Part shown: one piece after another, positions 16,241 through 23,889 of the stretch
Layout of the letters: the number at the start of each line of letters is the position of its first letter
Position numbering within the stretch: position 1 is the first letter of the stretch
DNA from: Lentisphaerota bacterium
GTDB lineage: Bacteria > Verrucomicrobiota > Lentisphaeria > Victivallales > Victivallaceae
Length of the DNA stretch: 33,851 bases
NCBI GenBank assembly: GCA_015061625.1
Contig: SUWG01000028.1
Span: 1-33,851, forward strand
Direction of reading: 5' to 3'
The notes under the pieces: model-generated
Told to the model about the DNA's origin: nothing
The model's database searches: none
Seen by the model: only the letters and a program-made list of their open reading frames with translations
Position numbers and translations under genes: made by a program

Positions 16241-17091
16241 CAGACAGAGCGGATTTTAAGGTGGTCGTTGTCTTCGTGGATGATGCGTTTGCCGGTTTTT
16301 CTGGCTTCTTCAGCATCGGCGATCGCCTTGATGATGGTTGCCGAAGCGTTTTCGACAAATTCGGCTTCGATGATGCGTCCGGTTTCAGCGCAGGCACGTT
16401 CCGGATAACCCATCACGCCGACTTTGACATCGCTGCGCTGACTGGTTTGGATAACTTCCTGTTTAAGGTCGGTGAAAGATTCCCGGAGCTGATAACTGTC
16501 GGGGTCTTTGCGGAGTCTTTCGGCGACTTCGGGAACATCGGTAAAGATTTCCGGGCGGACGACTTCCGGACACCAGTGGAGCATAAGGGAAGTTTCCGCA
16601 TCGGAAGCGTGGTAATCCTGTTCATCGAACATCCGGGTAAAGGTCGGGGAGAAGTCCCAAATCTGGGTGACGAGGATAAGAGTTTCGCGCAGGGCGGGAT
16701 TGAGCCACTTGAGAATACGCAGGGATTCTTTGAGGTGGAGCAGACTCTCACTGCCGCCGTGACCGGGGAGAATGATGATATTGCGGAAGCCTTGCAACAC
16801 GAGAGATTCGATGATTTCTCCGACGAGGTTGGAAAAGGTATTGGGTTTGACGTTGATGGTGCCCTGAAGCATACCGCCGCTGAATGTGTAACTGAGCGTG
16901 GGAGCGACGATACAGCCGAGTTTTTCAGCGAGGGCTTTGGAACAGAATTCGGCGTTGCGGATATCGGTATCCAGCGGCAGATGGAAGCCGTGCTGTTCGC
17001 AAAGGGCATAAGGCAGAATGACGGTCTGATTGGTTTTGAGATATTCCTGCAACTCACGGACGGTGAGATCCTGCATCCGGTAGTGTTTCAT
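16240..17091 (-). CDS. Creatininase-family amidohydrolase
   Basis: A 283-residue protein of the creatininase/creatinine amidohydrolase family. Metal-binding residues are visible in CEQHGFHLPLDTD (E32, H34, D43) and in LPGHGGSE near residue 110. Members hydrolyse cyclic or linear amides (creatinine, formamides in flavin and cofactor pathways), so the actual substrate is open. CAGGAGTA lies about 10 bases upstream of the ATG and a textbook promoter precedes it. It is monocistronic, convergent with the leucine-rich-repeat gene, and its stop lies in a palindrome. Confidence 0.9.
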   Translation of the reverse strand: MKHYRMQDLTVRELQEYLKTNQTVILPYALCEQHGFHLPLDTDIRNAEFCSKALAEKLGCIVAPTLSYTFSGGMLQGTINVKPNTFSNLVGEIIESLVLQGFRNIIILPGHGGSESLLHLKESLRILKWLNPALRETLILVTQIWDFSPTFTRMFDEQDYHASDAETSLMLHWCPEVVRPEIFTDVPEVAERLRKDPDSYQLRESFTDLKQEVIQTSQRSDVKVGVMGYPERACAETGRIIEAEFVENASATIIKAIADAEEARKTGKRIIHEDNDHLKIRSV

Positions 17092-17129
17092 AGATAAATA
17101 CTCCTGTTTTTCCGGTTGGTTGATGGTTT

Positions 17130-17158
17130 AATATACCATGTAAAGCGGGCGGTTTCAA
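17130..17158 (-). promoter_or_regulatory. Promoter of the creatininase-family gene with palindrome at -10
   Basis: On the minus strand TTGAAA (17158-17153), 17 bp and TATATT (17135-17130), preceded by TG for an extended -10. The -10 box is inside the palindrome with arms ATGGT and ACCAT, a possible operator. Confidence 0.7.
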
Positions 17159-17218
17159 GAGTATTTTCCGCAAACCGGAAAAAAGTTCCGTGATAAGTAA
17201 AAATATTGTAAAAATTTC

Positions 17219-17247
17219 TTGCAATCATCCACATTACGGGCTATATT
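17219..17247 (+). promoter_or_regulatory. Promoter of the ftsK operon
   Basis: TTGCAA at 17219-17224, 17 bp, TATATT at 17242-17247. The expected transcript start is about 17254, 12 bases before the ATG at 17266, which favours the alternative TTG start at 17287. Confidence 0.6.
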
Positions 17248-17265
17248 CTATGAATAATAGTTGTA

Positions 17266-19866
17266 ATGTGGAATGGAGAAGATATTTTGATTCTTGACGA
17301 TAAAAACAAAAAAACGGAAAAAAAGAGTGGTCACCGGGTAAAAGTACGGCATATATTTTTGTGTTCAGCGATGATCCTTGCGCTGCTGGCGTTGATATCC
17401 CATTCGCCGCAGGATTGGAATGCGTTGCAGGGCGGTATCAATTCGCCGACGATGAATTGGATCGGCGCACTGGGAGCGTATTTCAGTTATATTACGCTGA
17501 TGGCGTGCGGGATTGCCGGATATGTGCTGGTGATCGCATTGCTGTTGCGTTCATTCCGGTTGCTGCTGCCCAATGCCGGAAGTTTCCGGAATTTCATTTC
17601 CGGCACATTGCTGCTGCTGGCAGGCACGATGCTGCTGCTGGCCCTTTCCCCCGAACCGTTTGCCCAGATCACACAGAATCTGGGTCTGGGTCGCAGCGGA
17701 GTGCCGCACAAGGCCCTTTCCGGCGGGTTGATCGGTCAATTTTTTGCCGCGCCCCCCTGCCCCGATGATGTGCCGCCGCTCCCCGGCGGATGTTTACGCA
17801 CTTTGATCGGAGCCATCGGCACGATGGTCATCGGCTGGATCATGGTAACTGCCGGTGGCGTGATCCTTTATATTTCCGACTGGCATGATCTTATCCGGCG
17901 CAAAATCCTTTCCCCCGGTGCGGCGGCGGCAGGAGAAGCGTCACGCTCACTGTTGCAAAGAATAGCCGAGCGTCAGGCGGAAAAGGCCGCCATGCGGGAA
18001 ATGCTCGCCGCCGAAGATGAGGCGGAGGAAGACGAAGAAAATGCCGATGTTGAAGTTGAGGAGGAGGAAGTTATTCCCGAAAAGAAACCGGCAAAACCGA
18101 AATCCAGACTCTCACAGTTGCTCGATTCCGGAGTGGAATTCGGCGAAAATGAGTTGCCGTTGAACAGCAAAAATCACTCTGCTTTAACAGTTGCCGCCGT
18201 GAGAAATGACGATGAAGAGGAGATCGAAGCAACGAAAATAACAACAAAGTTCTCGGCGGCTTCGGCAGTTGCCGCCAAAACTCCGGCGATCATGGAAACT
18301 CCGGAAGTCAGCAAAAAAGTGGTGCAGGATGGTGAAAAACTCCGCGGCACTCAAGGTGATTTTGTTCTGCCGCTGGTTTCAATGCTGGCACAGGGCAAAA
18401 ATGTTATCGGGGAAAGTTCCGATGCGATCGAACTGGCCAAAAGCAAGATCCAGCAGACGTTGGAAGATTTCTCCATCGCCGGCAGAGTTACCGGACAGGT
18501 TTCCGGCCCGCGGGTCACCCGCTATGAGATCACCCTCGATCCGGGGATCAATGTCAAAAAAGTTGAACAGATCCAGGATAATATCCGCATGGCACTTTCG
18601 GCGACCAGTATCCGTGTGCTGGCCCCGATCCCCGGCCGACCGGTAGTCGGTATCGAGGTTTCCAACAGCAACCCGGAAGCAGTATTCATGCGTTCAGTCA
18701 TGGAGAGTGACGAGTGGAAACACACCAAAGCGGAAATCCCCATCGCTCTGGGCAAAAATGTTTCCGGCAAACCGGTGATACTCGATCTGGCCAAAGCTCC
18801 GCATATGCTGGTTGCCGGTGCGACGGGTACCGGTAAAAGTGTATGCTCCAACTCTTTGATAATCAGTTTGCTTTTCCGTTTCCGCCCGGATGAGTTGCGG
18901 TTGATCATGGTCGATCCCAAGATCGTGGAATTCGATGCGTACAAAAAGTTGCCGCATTTGCTCACGCCGATCATCAATGATTCTGCAAAAGTTCCCATCG
19001 CCCTGCGCTGGGCGGCCAATGAAATGGATCGGCGTTACCATATTCTGGCCAGTGCGGGAGTGAAGAAACTTTCGGAATTCAACAACCGCCCGAAAACTGA
19101 TGAGCCGCAATATGATGCCGACGGCAATCTGATTCCCGACAAAATGCCGCTGCTGGTGATCATTCTCGATGAGTTGGCGGATCTGATGATGACGGAAGCC
19201 AAGAAAGATGTGGAAACCAATATCACCCGTATCGCCCAGAAAGGACGTGCCGCCGGTATCCATATCATCGTCGCCACCCAGCGGCCGAGTACCAACATCA
19301 TTACCGGTGTGATCAAAGCCAATCTGCCGACCCGCCTCTGTTTCCAGGTGCGCAGTCTGGTTGACAGCCGGGTGGTGCTGGATACGCCGGGCGCGGAAAA
19401 ACTGCTCGGCATGGGCGATATGCTGGTCATGACCAGTTCCAGTATGGAAATTGAACGTGTGCAGGGAGCATGGGTCAAGGATGAAGATATCAAGAATGTG
19501 GTAAAATTCGTTTCCGATCAGGCTCCGCAGAAATTCAATGATACGGTGCTGGCAGATACGGAAGACAACGACGAGGAGATCGACGAAGATCTGGAAAAAA
19601 TCGATCCGGAAGATCGTGCCGATATTGCACCGGTGGTTCAGAAATATATGCGGCCGGGAGATGATGATATCATGCGCCGGGCGTTGGAAGTGGTGGTGCT
19701 TGACCGCAAAGCCAGCACCAGTTATTTGCAGCGCAGACTCAAGATCGGTTACAACCGCGCCGCAGAATTGATCGACCAGATGGAAGAGCGCGGCATCGTG
19801 GGCCCGCCTTCCGGCAGCGGCAACAAGCGGGATATTTTGATTTTTGATGGACTTGACATAGGGTAA
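17266..19866 (+). CDS. ftsK: DNA translocase FtsK/SpoIIIE
   Basis: An 866-residue septal DNA pump that segregates chromosome ends at division. The first about 215 residues hold four membrane helices. About 220-375 is a charged linker rich in Glu. The motor then begins, with Walker A GATGTGKS, Walker B LLVIILDELADLMM, and the FtsK block GRAAGIHIIVATQRPSTNIITG. The C-terminal about 65 residues form the gamma winged-helix domain (STSYLQRRLKIGYNRAAELIDQMEERGIVGP), which reads KOPS-like sites. The ATG at 17266 has no ribosome-binding site; a TTG at 17287 follows GGAGAA by 6 bases and may be the true start (859 residues). The next gene starts 11 bp after the stop. Confidence 0.97.
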   Translation: MWNGEDILILDDKNKKTEKKSGHRVKVRHIFLCSAMILALLALISHSPQDWNALQGGINSPTMNWIGALGAYFSYITLMACGIAGYVLVIALLLRSFRLLLPNAGSFRNFISGTLLLLAGTMLLLALSPEPFAQITQNLGLGRSGVPHKALSGGLIGQFFAAPPCPDDVPPLPGGCLRTLIGAIGTMVIGWIMVTAGGVILYISDWHDLIRRKILSPGAAAAGEASRSLLQRIAERQAEKAAMREMLAAEDEAEEDEENADVEVEEEEVIPEKKPAKPKSRLSQLLDSGVEFGENELPLNSKNHSALTVAAVRNDDEEEIEATKITTKFSAASAVAAKTPAIMETPEVSKKVVQDGEKLRGTQGDFVLPLVSMLAQGKNVIGESSDAIELAKSKIQQTLEDFSIAGRVTGQVSGPRVTRYEITLDPGINVKKVEQIQDNIRMALSATSIRVLAPIPGRPVVGIEVSNSNPEAVFMRSVMESDEWKHTKAEIPIALGKNVSGKPVILDLAKAPHMLVAGATGTGKSVCSNSLIISLLFRFRPDELRLIMVDPKIVEFDAYKKLPHLLTPIINDSAKVPIALRWAANEMDRRYHILASAGVKKLSEFNNRPKTDEPQYDADGNLIPDKMPLLVIILDELADLMMTEAKKDVETNITRIAQKGRAAGIHIIVATQRPSTNIITGVIKANLPTRLCFQVRSLVDSRVVLDTPGAEKLLGMGDMLVMTSSSMEIERVQGAWVKDEDIKNVVKFVSDQAPQKFNDTVLADTEDNDEEIDEDLEKIDPEDRADIAPVVQKYMRPGDDDIMRRALEVVVLDRKASTSYLQRRLKIGYNRAAELIDQMEERGIVGPPSGSGNKRDILIFDGLDIG

Positions 19867-19877
19867 AGGGAAAGATT

Positions 19878-20741
19878 ATGCTGGATTTTGGCACAAACAT
19901 GACTCCGCAGAGAGAACAGGAAGCAAGTGACGATCTTTTTTCCGGTTTTTCCGAAAATGATGAAGTTTCTGCCGTGACCGCCCCGGCCGATATTCCGGAA
20001 AGCAAGGCAGAAAAGCCGTCGCGGAAACGTACAGCGGATATTCCGGCGGCGGCAAGTGAAACACCGGCCGGGAACAAGCCCAAACGCCCGATGCTCAAGC
20101 CGCCGACATTGCCCAAATACAAACAACCGGCGGCCCAGCAGAGCAAGAGCGAAGTTATCCAGCCGGCGTTGCGCAACAATCCGCATTTTCTCCACCGGCG
20201 GCGCAAAGCGGAAGATTTTTCCACCGAAGATAAGAAAGAGGTTTCCCGAATCCTCAAGGAGGCACGGAAAAATTCCGGTTTGTCTCTTGAAAGCGTGGAA
20301 AAATCCACCCAGATCCGCGCCCATTACATCAAATCTCTGGAAGATGCCGACTATGACAATCTGCCCCAGCCGGTCTATGTGCTGGCGTACTTGAGAAAAC
20401 TTTGCAATATTTACAATATCACCGCCGAAGAGGAGGAGAACCTCATCCGGCCGTGGCGCAATATTCCCTGTGAATTGCCGGAAAATCTCAATGCCGCCGT
20501 GCAGCAGGATGATGAAAATCCCAACCGGAGTGTGCTTGCCCGCATTGAAATAATCCTGTTGGCATCTGCCGCATTGATCGTGATCGGGCTCATCACTCTG
20601 GTCACGGTTCTGATCGTCTCTTACTTCAGCGGCAAGGATCTGCCGCAGACGTCGTTTGAGAATACCAAACTCATCGAATTGCTGGAAACGCCGACCATCG
20701 AAGTCCCGGAACAGCCCAAAGCAGGAACTTCAGGGCGTTAA
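19878..20741 (+). CDS. RodZ-like helix-turn-helix membrane protein
   Basis: A 287-residue protein. Residues about 1-105 are polar and disordered; about 115-185 are an HTH_25-type helix-turn-helix (LKEARKNSGLSLESVEKSTQIRAHYIKSLEDADYDNLPQP split across helices); about 215-250 are one membrane helix; the rest is a short tail. RodZ links MreB to the envelope and helps cell shape. Here the large periplasmic domain (DUF4115) of classical RodZ is missing. GGGAAAG precedes the ATG, and the gene is cotranscribed with ftsK, which fits a cell-division and shape operon. Confidence 0.85.
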   Translation: MLDFGTNMTPQREQEASDDLFSGFSENDEVSAVTAPADIPESKAEKPSRKRTADIPAAASETPAGNKPKRPMLKPPTLPKYKQPAAQQSKSEVIQPALRNNPHFLHRRRKAEDFSTEDKKEVSRILKEARKNSGLSLESVEKSTQIRAHYIKSLEDADYDNLPQPVYVLAYLRKLCNIYNITAEEEENLIRPWRNIPCELPENLNAAVQQDDENPNRSVLARIEIILLASAALIVIGLITLVTVLIVSYFSGKDLPQTSFENTKLIELLETPTIEVPEQPKAGTSGR

Positions 20742-20767
20742 ATATGCAAAATCCTCTGTTAAGTGAC

Positions 20768-20796
20768 TTGAAAAATACACTTTGCGGAGTAATATT
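20768..20796 (+). promoter_or_regulatory. Promoter of the tRNA-Arg gene
   Basis: TTGAAA at 20768-20773, 17 bp, AATATT at 20791-20796, 18 bases before the tRNA. A slightly shifted TATTAT is also possible. Confidence 0.45.
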
Positions 20797-20813
20797 ATAT
20801 ATGCAACATTTGT

Positions 20814-20889
<76 letters not shown>

Positions 20890-21045
20890 TTTTTTTGCCC
20901 TGATTCCGGGAGAAACAATAATGAACTCTTTTCAGATTTGGTGCGGCGCATCCCGGATTTTTTCACCCCCGAAACGGGGATAATAAAAACAATAACGGAC
21001 AACCTGATGTCATTCACCAAGTTGTCCGCAGTTTTATTTCATTGC
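20890..21045. terminator. Terminator region after the tRNA and after the minus-strand pseudopilin
   Basis: This gap holds an 8-bp stem (20996-21003 with 21021-21028, CGGACAAC/GTTGTCCG) just past the pseudopilin stop, with T-rich sequence on either strand, and a smaller CCCCG-AAA-CGGGG hairpin. The stem likely ends the minus-strand gene. No gene is seen. Confidence 0.5.
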
Positions 21046-21690
21046 TTATTCGTCACGCAAAGCGTTGTTACTGACTGCCGCCGCGTTGCCGGTTGCCGGA
21101 TAATAGAAACTTCCGGCTTTGAAGCCGTCTGCCGTCTGGGTCTGCACACTGCCGTCAATAAAGAAAATATTGACCTCGCCGGAGTGGACCAAAGCAAGTT
21201 TGTTATCCGAAAAATCCAGAGTTGCCTGCGGTTTGCTGTCATCATCAGTGGTACAGCCGCCCATCAGCAGTGAGGCGCGCGGCACTTCCACTCTGGCATC
21301 CGTCCGGAAAAGTTTGTTGCTTTTGAAGTCAAATGTATTATCCGCATTTCCGGCGACGACCACTCCGAATGCCTCACTGTATTTATCATCTCCGGTATAT
21401 TCCATCGCCGTACAGCGGGCAACTTCCAGCGACGGTAAAAGACCGGCATCCAGCAAAGCCTTGCTCCACAATTTATTTCCGGATGTGCCGCTGACGATCT
21501 TATTATTGTTCTTATCCAATGCCGAGATGAAAAGTTTGCCGATCTGCCCCTGATTGCTGGCACAATCCGCCAGTTTCGCCCGGTTGCGGGCATAGATCAG
21601 GGTCGGGATCAATATCCCCGCCAGAATGGCGATCACCGCAATAACGATCAGCATTTCAGTCAATGTAAACAACTTGCGTTTCATATTCAT
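21046..21690 (-). CDS. Pseudopilin-like protein (GspG/DUF1559 type)
   Basis: A 214-residue protein with a prepilin N-terminus: MNMKRKL then FTLTEMLIVIAVIAILAGILIPTL, with Glu at +5 and Leu at -1. Its C-terminal half includes HSGEVNIFFIDG, an H-X9-DG motif. The ATG at 21690 follows GAGGT by about 7 bases; upstream in-frame codons are not used. It is divergent from a second pseudopilin gene with 183 bp between starts. Its function is unknown: a minor pseudopilin of a type II secretion-like system, or a surface protein. Confidence 0.85.
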   Translation of the reverse strand: MNMKRKLFTLTEMLIVIAVIAILAGILIPTLIYARNRAKLADCASNQGQIGKLFISALDKNNNKIVSGTSGNKLWSKALLDAGLLPSLEVARCTAMEYTGDDKYSEAFGVVVAGNADNTFDFKSNKLFRTDARVEVPRASLLMGGCTTDDDSKPQATLDFSDNKLALVHSGEVNIFFIDGSVQTQTADGFKAGSFYYPATGNAAAVSNNALRDE

Positions 21691-21731
21691 AAAGTACCTC
21701 ATAACGTGATAAAAATCAGTGTCCTTGCTGT

Positions 21732-21760
21732 AAGATAACCGCAAAAGTGCCGTTTATCAA
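21732..21760 (-). promoter_or_regulatory. Promoter of the 21690 pseudopilin gene
   Basis: On the minus strand TTGATA (21760-21755), 17 bp, TATCTT (21737-21732). Confidence 0.4.
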
Positions 21761-21801
21761 GGTTTTTTTATGTTTTTTTGTAAAAAATCCTGTAATCAAG
21801 G

Positions 21802-21830
21802 TTGAAAAAAGCCGCTTTTTGCGGTATCGT
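21802..21830 (+). promoter_or_regulatory. Promoter of the 21874 pseudopilin gene
   Basis: TTGAAA at 21802-21807, 17 bp, TATCGT at 21825-21830. The spacer contains a small CCGC-TTTTT-GCGG hairpin. The two promoters of this divergent pair are 41 bp apart. Confidence 0.5.
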
Positions 21831-21873
21831 ATCTTGCGGACAAGTAAGATACTTTACCCCGGAGGAAAAAATT

Positions 21874-22512
21874 ATGAAAAAATCCATCCACAGATTCACT
21901 TTAGTCGAAATGCTGACCGTCATCGGCATCATCATCATTCTCGCCGGTATCATTATTCCGGTGGTTGCCATTTCCAAAGCCAGAGGTCAGCAGGCCAGAG
22001 CCGAGAGCGATATTTCGTCGATCATGACCGCCATGAAAAATCTGGCCGCCGATTACAACGGCAATCTGCTGGATAAGGATGGTTCAGATTACAAGACCGG
22101 CGGTCAGACGGTTTCCATCACCAGCGAGATCGCCACGCTTACCGGGGAGGCCTACGATGCAATGATCGTGGAACTTTCCGCGCCGAAAAACAGCGGATTT
22201 GCTCCCAGTGTCAACCGCCGCAGAAAGGTCTACCTCGACCCGACCGGTGATTTCGATCCCGCCAAAGCCTACACCGCCCAACGCGATGCGCTCTACCGTG
22301 ACCCGTGGGGCAATCCTTACGTTATTCTGATCAAAGTAACTAAAAACGATGAGTTGCAGATCCCCGGAGCCACCAAAACCATCGTCGGCAATTTCGCCGT
22401 CTACTCCAAAGGTCCGGATGGTGATGACGATGGCGGCTGCCACGAAGATCACCCGATCTGTTCCAAATCCGACCACAGCGGATGTGACGACATTGCCAGC
22501 TGGAATCTCTGA
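21874..22512 (+). CDS. GspG-like type II secretion major pseudopilin homologue
   Basis: A 212-residue protein. It starts MKKSIHR then FTLVEMLTVIGIIIILAGIIIPVV, a type IV prepilin motif with Glu at +5 and Arg at -1. The GspG hallmark YRDPWGNPYVI appears near residue 145, just before Asp-rich sequence (GPDGDDDGG) that fits the GspG calcium site. GGAGG lies 8 bases before the ATG. It differs from DUF1559-type relatives in the window by having this GspG core. A strong terminator follows. Other type II secretion genes are not seen here. Confidence 0.87.
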   Translation: MKKSIHRFTLVEMLTVIGIIIILAGIIIPVVAISKARGQQARAESDISSIMTAMKNLAADYNGNLLDKDGSDYKTGGQTVSITSEIATLTGEAYDAMIVELSAPKNSGFAPSVNRRRKVYLDPTGDFDPAKAYTAQRDALYRDPWGNPYVILIKVTKNDELQIPGATKTIVGNFAVYSKGPDGDDDGGCHEDHPICSKSDHSGCDDIASWNL

Positions 22513-22528
22513 AATATCGCAAATCCGG

Positions 22529-22558
22529 CCGCAGAAATTGTTTCTGCGGTCATTTTTT
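22529..22558 (+). terminator. Rho-independent terminator of the GspG-like gene
   Basis: A perfect 9-bp stem (CCGCAGAAA/TTTCTGCGG) with a TTG loop, followed by TCATTTTTT. The next start codon is only 18 bases further on. Confidence 0.85.
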
Positions 22559-22576
22559 ACTCCGGAAAAATATATC

Positions 22577-23875
22577 ATGAAAGAAGCAAATGCTGAAAAT
22601 TTGCGCCGTTGTGTAACTTATCTGACGGATAATATCGGGATCAGGCTCGCCGGTTCTCAAGAGGAAATGCAAGCCGCCGGATATCTGGCCGGAGAATTTG
22701 CCAAATATACTCCGCTGGTTGCCATTGAAAAATTTCCGGTCGGTCAACGTCTGGTAAAACGTGAATTTTATCAGGTGCAGATCAATGGACGGTGGCAGCA
22801 ATTTTCCGGTTCGTTATTCAACTCCTCCCCCGGCTCCGCCGGAAAAGATATTGAAGCCCAAGTGGTATACTTCAATGCCCATACCGGTTACATGGCTCCG
22901 GATCTGTCCCATCTTACCGGCAAAGCCGTTGTCCACCTGGGCTGCCACATCGAGTGTGAAGATCACTACCGCCGGCTGATGGAAGCCAAACCGGCATTTA
23001 TTCTTTTTGCCGATTCACGCTATCCGGCCGCAATCCCGCTGGCGGACGGTCTCTTTCCGGCCTATGTAAAAAAATACGGTGCAGTACCAAGCATCAATGT
23101 CGCCTATCTGGATGCATGGTCATGGAAAAGCAATGGTGCAGCCAAAATCCGGATCAATGTGGACAGCGACACCGTGCCCTCTTACACCACCGTGGTTACT
23201 GCCGAATTTCCCGGCACTGATAAAGATGCAGGCATCATCTTTGCCGGTGGACATCACGACACTCAAGCCGGTACTCCCGGAGCAGATGATAATGCCGACG
23301 GCTGTGCGGCCATGGTGGAACTGGCCCGGATATTTGCCGGTTCCCGCTTCCGCCACACCATCCGGCTGATCTGTTTCGGTGCCGAGGAACAACTTTCGCT
23401 GGGCAGTGCTGAATATATCCGTTTGCACCGTAACGAGGTGGAGAAAAAGGGTATTTTCATGTGCAACTTCGACTCATTCGGCAGTCAACTGGGCTGGGCG
23501 GATTTCACCATCAACGGCAATGAAAAACTGGCGTCATTGATCCGGCAGAAATTCAACAGCCGGGGCGTTTATTTTCTGGAACGCCACCACCCCGATCCCT
23601 ACAATGACCAATTTCCATTTGCCGCCTGCAAAGTGCCGGGGATGTGGATTTACCGCCCCAACTGTGAAGCCGGATTATTCTTTCACCACCGCTTTGACAA
23701 TTTGCCGGACAAACTGGATTTTGAAACGTGCGCCCTTTACGTCAATGCGGCGGCAGATGTGATCAAATTTCTGGCAAACGAAGAGAATATCGAAGCCTAC
23801 CGGACGATCCCGCCGGAAGAAGCGGCGCAAATTTCGGAATTATTCGACCGGGTGTATGGCGGATTTAACAACTGA
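22577..23875 (+). CDS. M28-family metallopeptidase
   Basis: A 432-residue protein without a signal peptide. The zinc-binding pattern of M28 peptidases is intact: HHDTQAGTPGADDNADG (H227 and D238), FGAEE (270-271), NFDSF (D299) and HHRFDNLPDKLDFE with the last His. Members are aminopeptidases or carboxypeptidases, and some bacterial forms act on modified sugars or glutaminyl groups, so the substrate is open. The ATG at 22577 is chosen since codons upstream belong to the previous gene or its terminator. It starts 18 bases past that terminator and has only a weak GGA site. It is convergent with the GH36-like gene, 14 bp apart. Confidence 0.88.
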   Translation: MKEANAENLRRCVTYLTDNIGIRLAGSQEEMQAAGYLAGEFAKYTPLVAIEKFPVGQRLVKREFYQVQINGRWQQFSGSLFNSSPGSAGKDIEAQVVYFNAHTGYMAPDLSHLTGKAVVHLGCHIECEDHYRRLMEAKPAFILFADSRYPAAIPLADGLFPAYVKKYGAVPSINVAYLDAWSWKSNGAAKIRINVDSDTVPSYTTVVTAEFPGTDKDAGIIFAGGHHDTQAGTPGADDNADGCAAMVELARIFAGSRFRHTIRLICFGAEEQLSLGSAEYIRLHRNEVEKKGIFMCNFDSFGSQLGWADFTINGNEKLASLIRQKFNSRGVYFLERHHPDPYNDQFPFAACKVPGMWIYRPNCEAGLFFHHRFDNLPDKLDFETCALYVNAAADVIKFLANEENIEAYRTIPPEEAAQISELFDRVYGGFNN

Positions 23876-23889
23876 TCCTTAATTTCCGG

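Noticed and set aside
16090..17097. 335-codon plus-strand open frame opposite the creatininase-family gene
   Set aside because: It reads repeat sequence and then the antisense of a gene with clear metal-binding motifs, a ribosome-binding site and a promoter.
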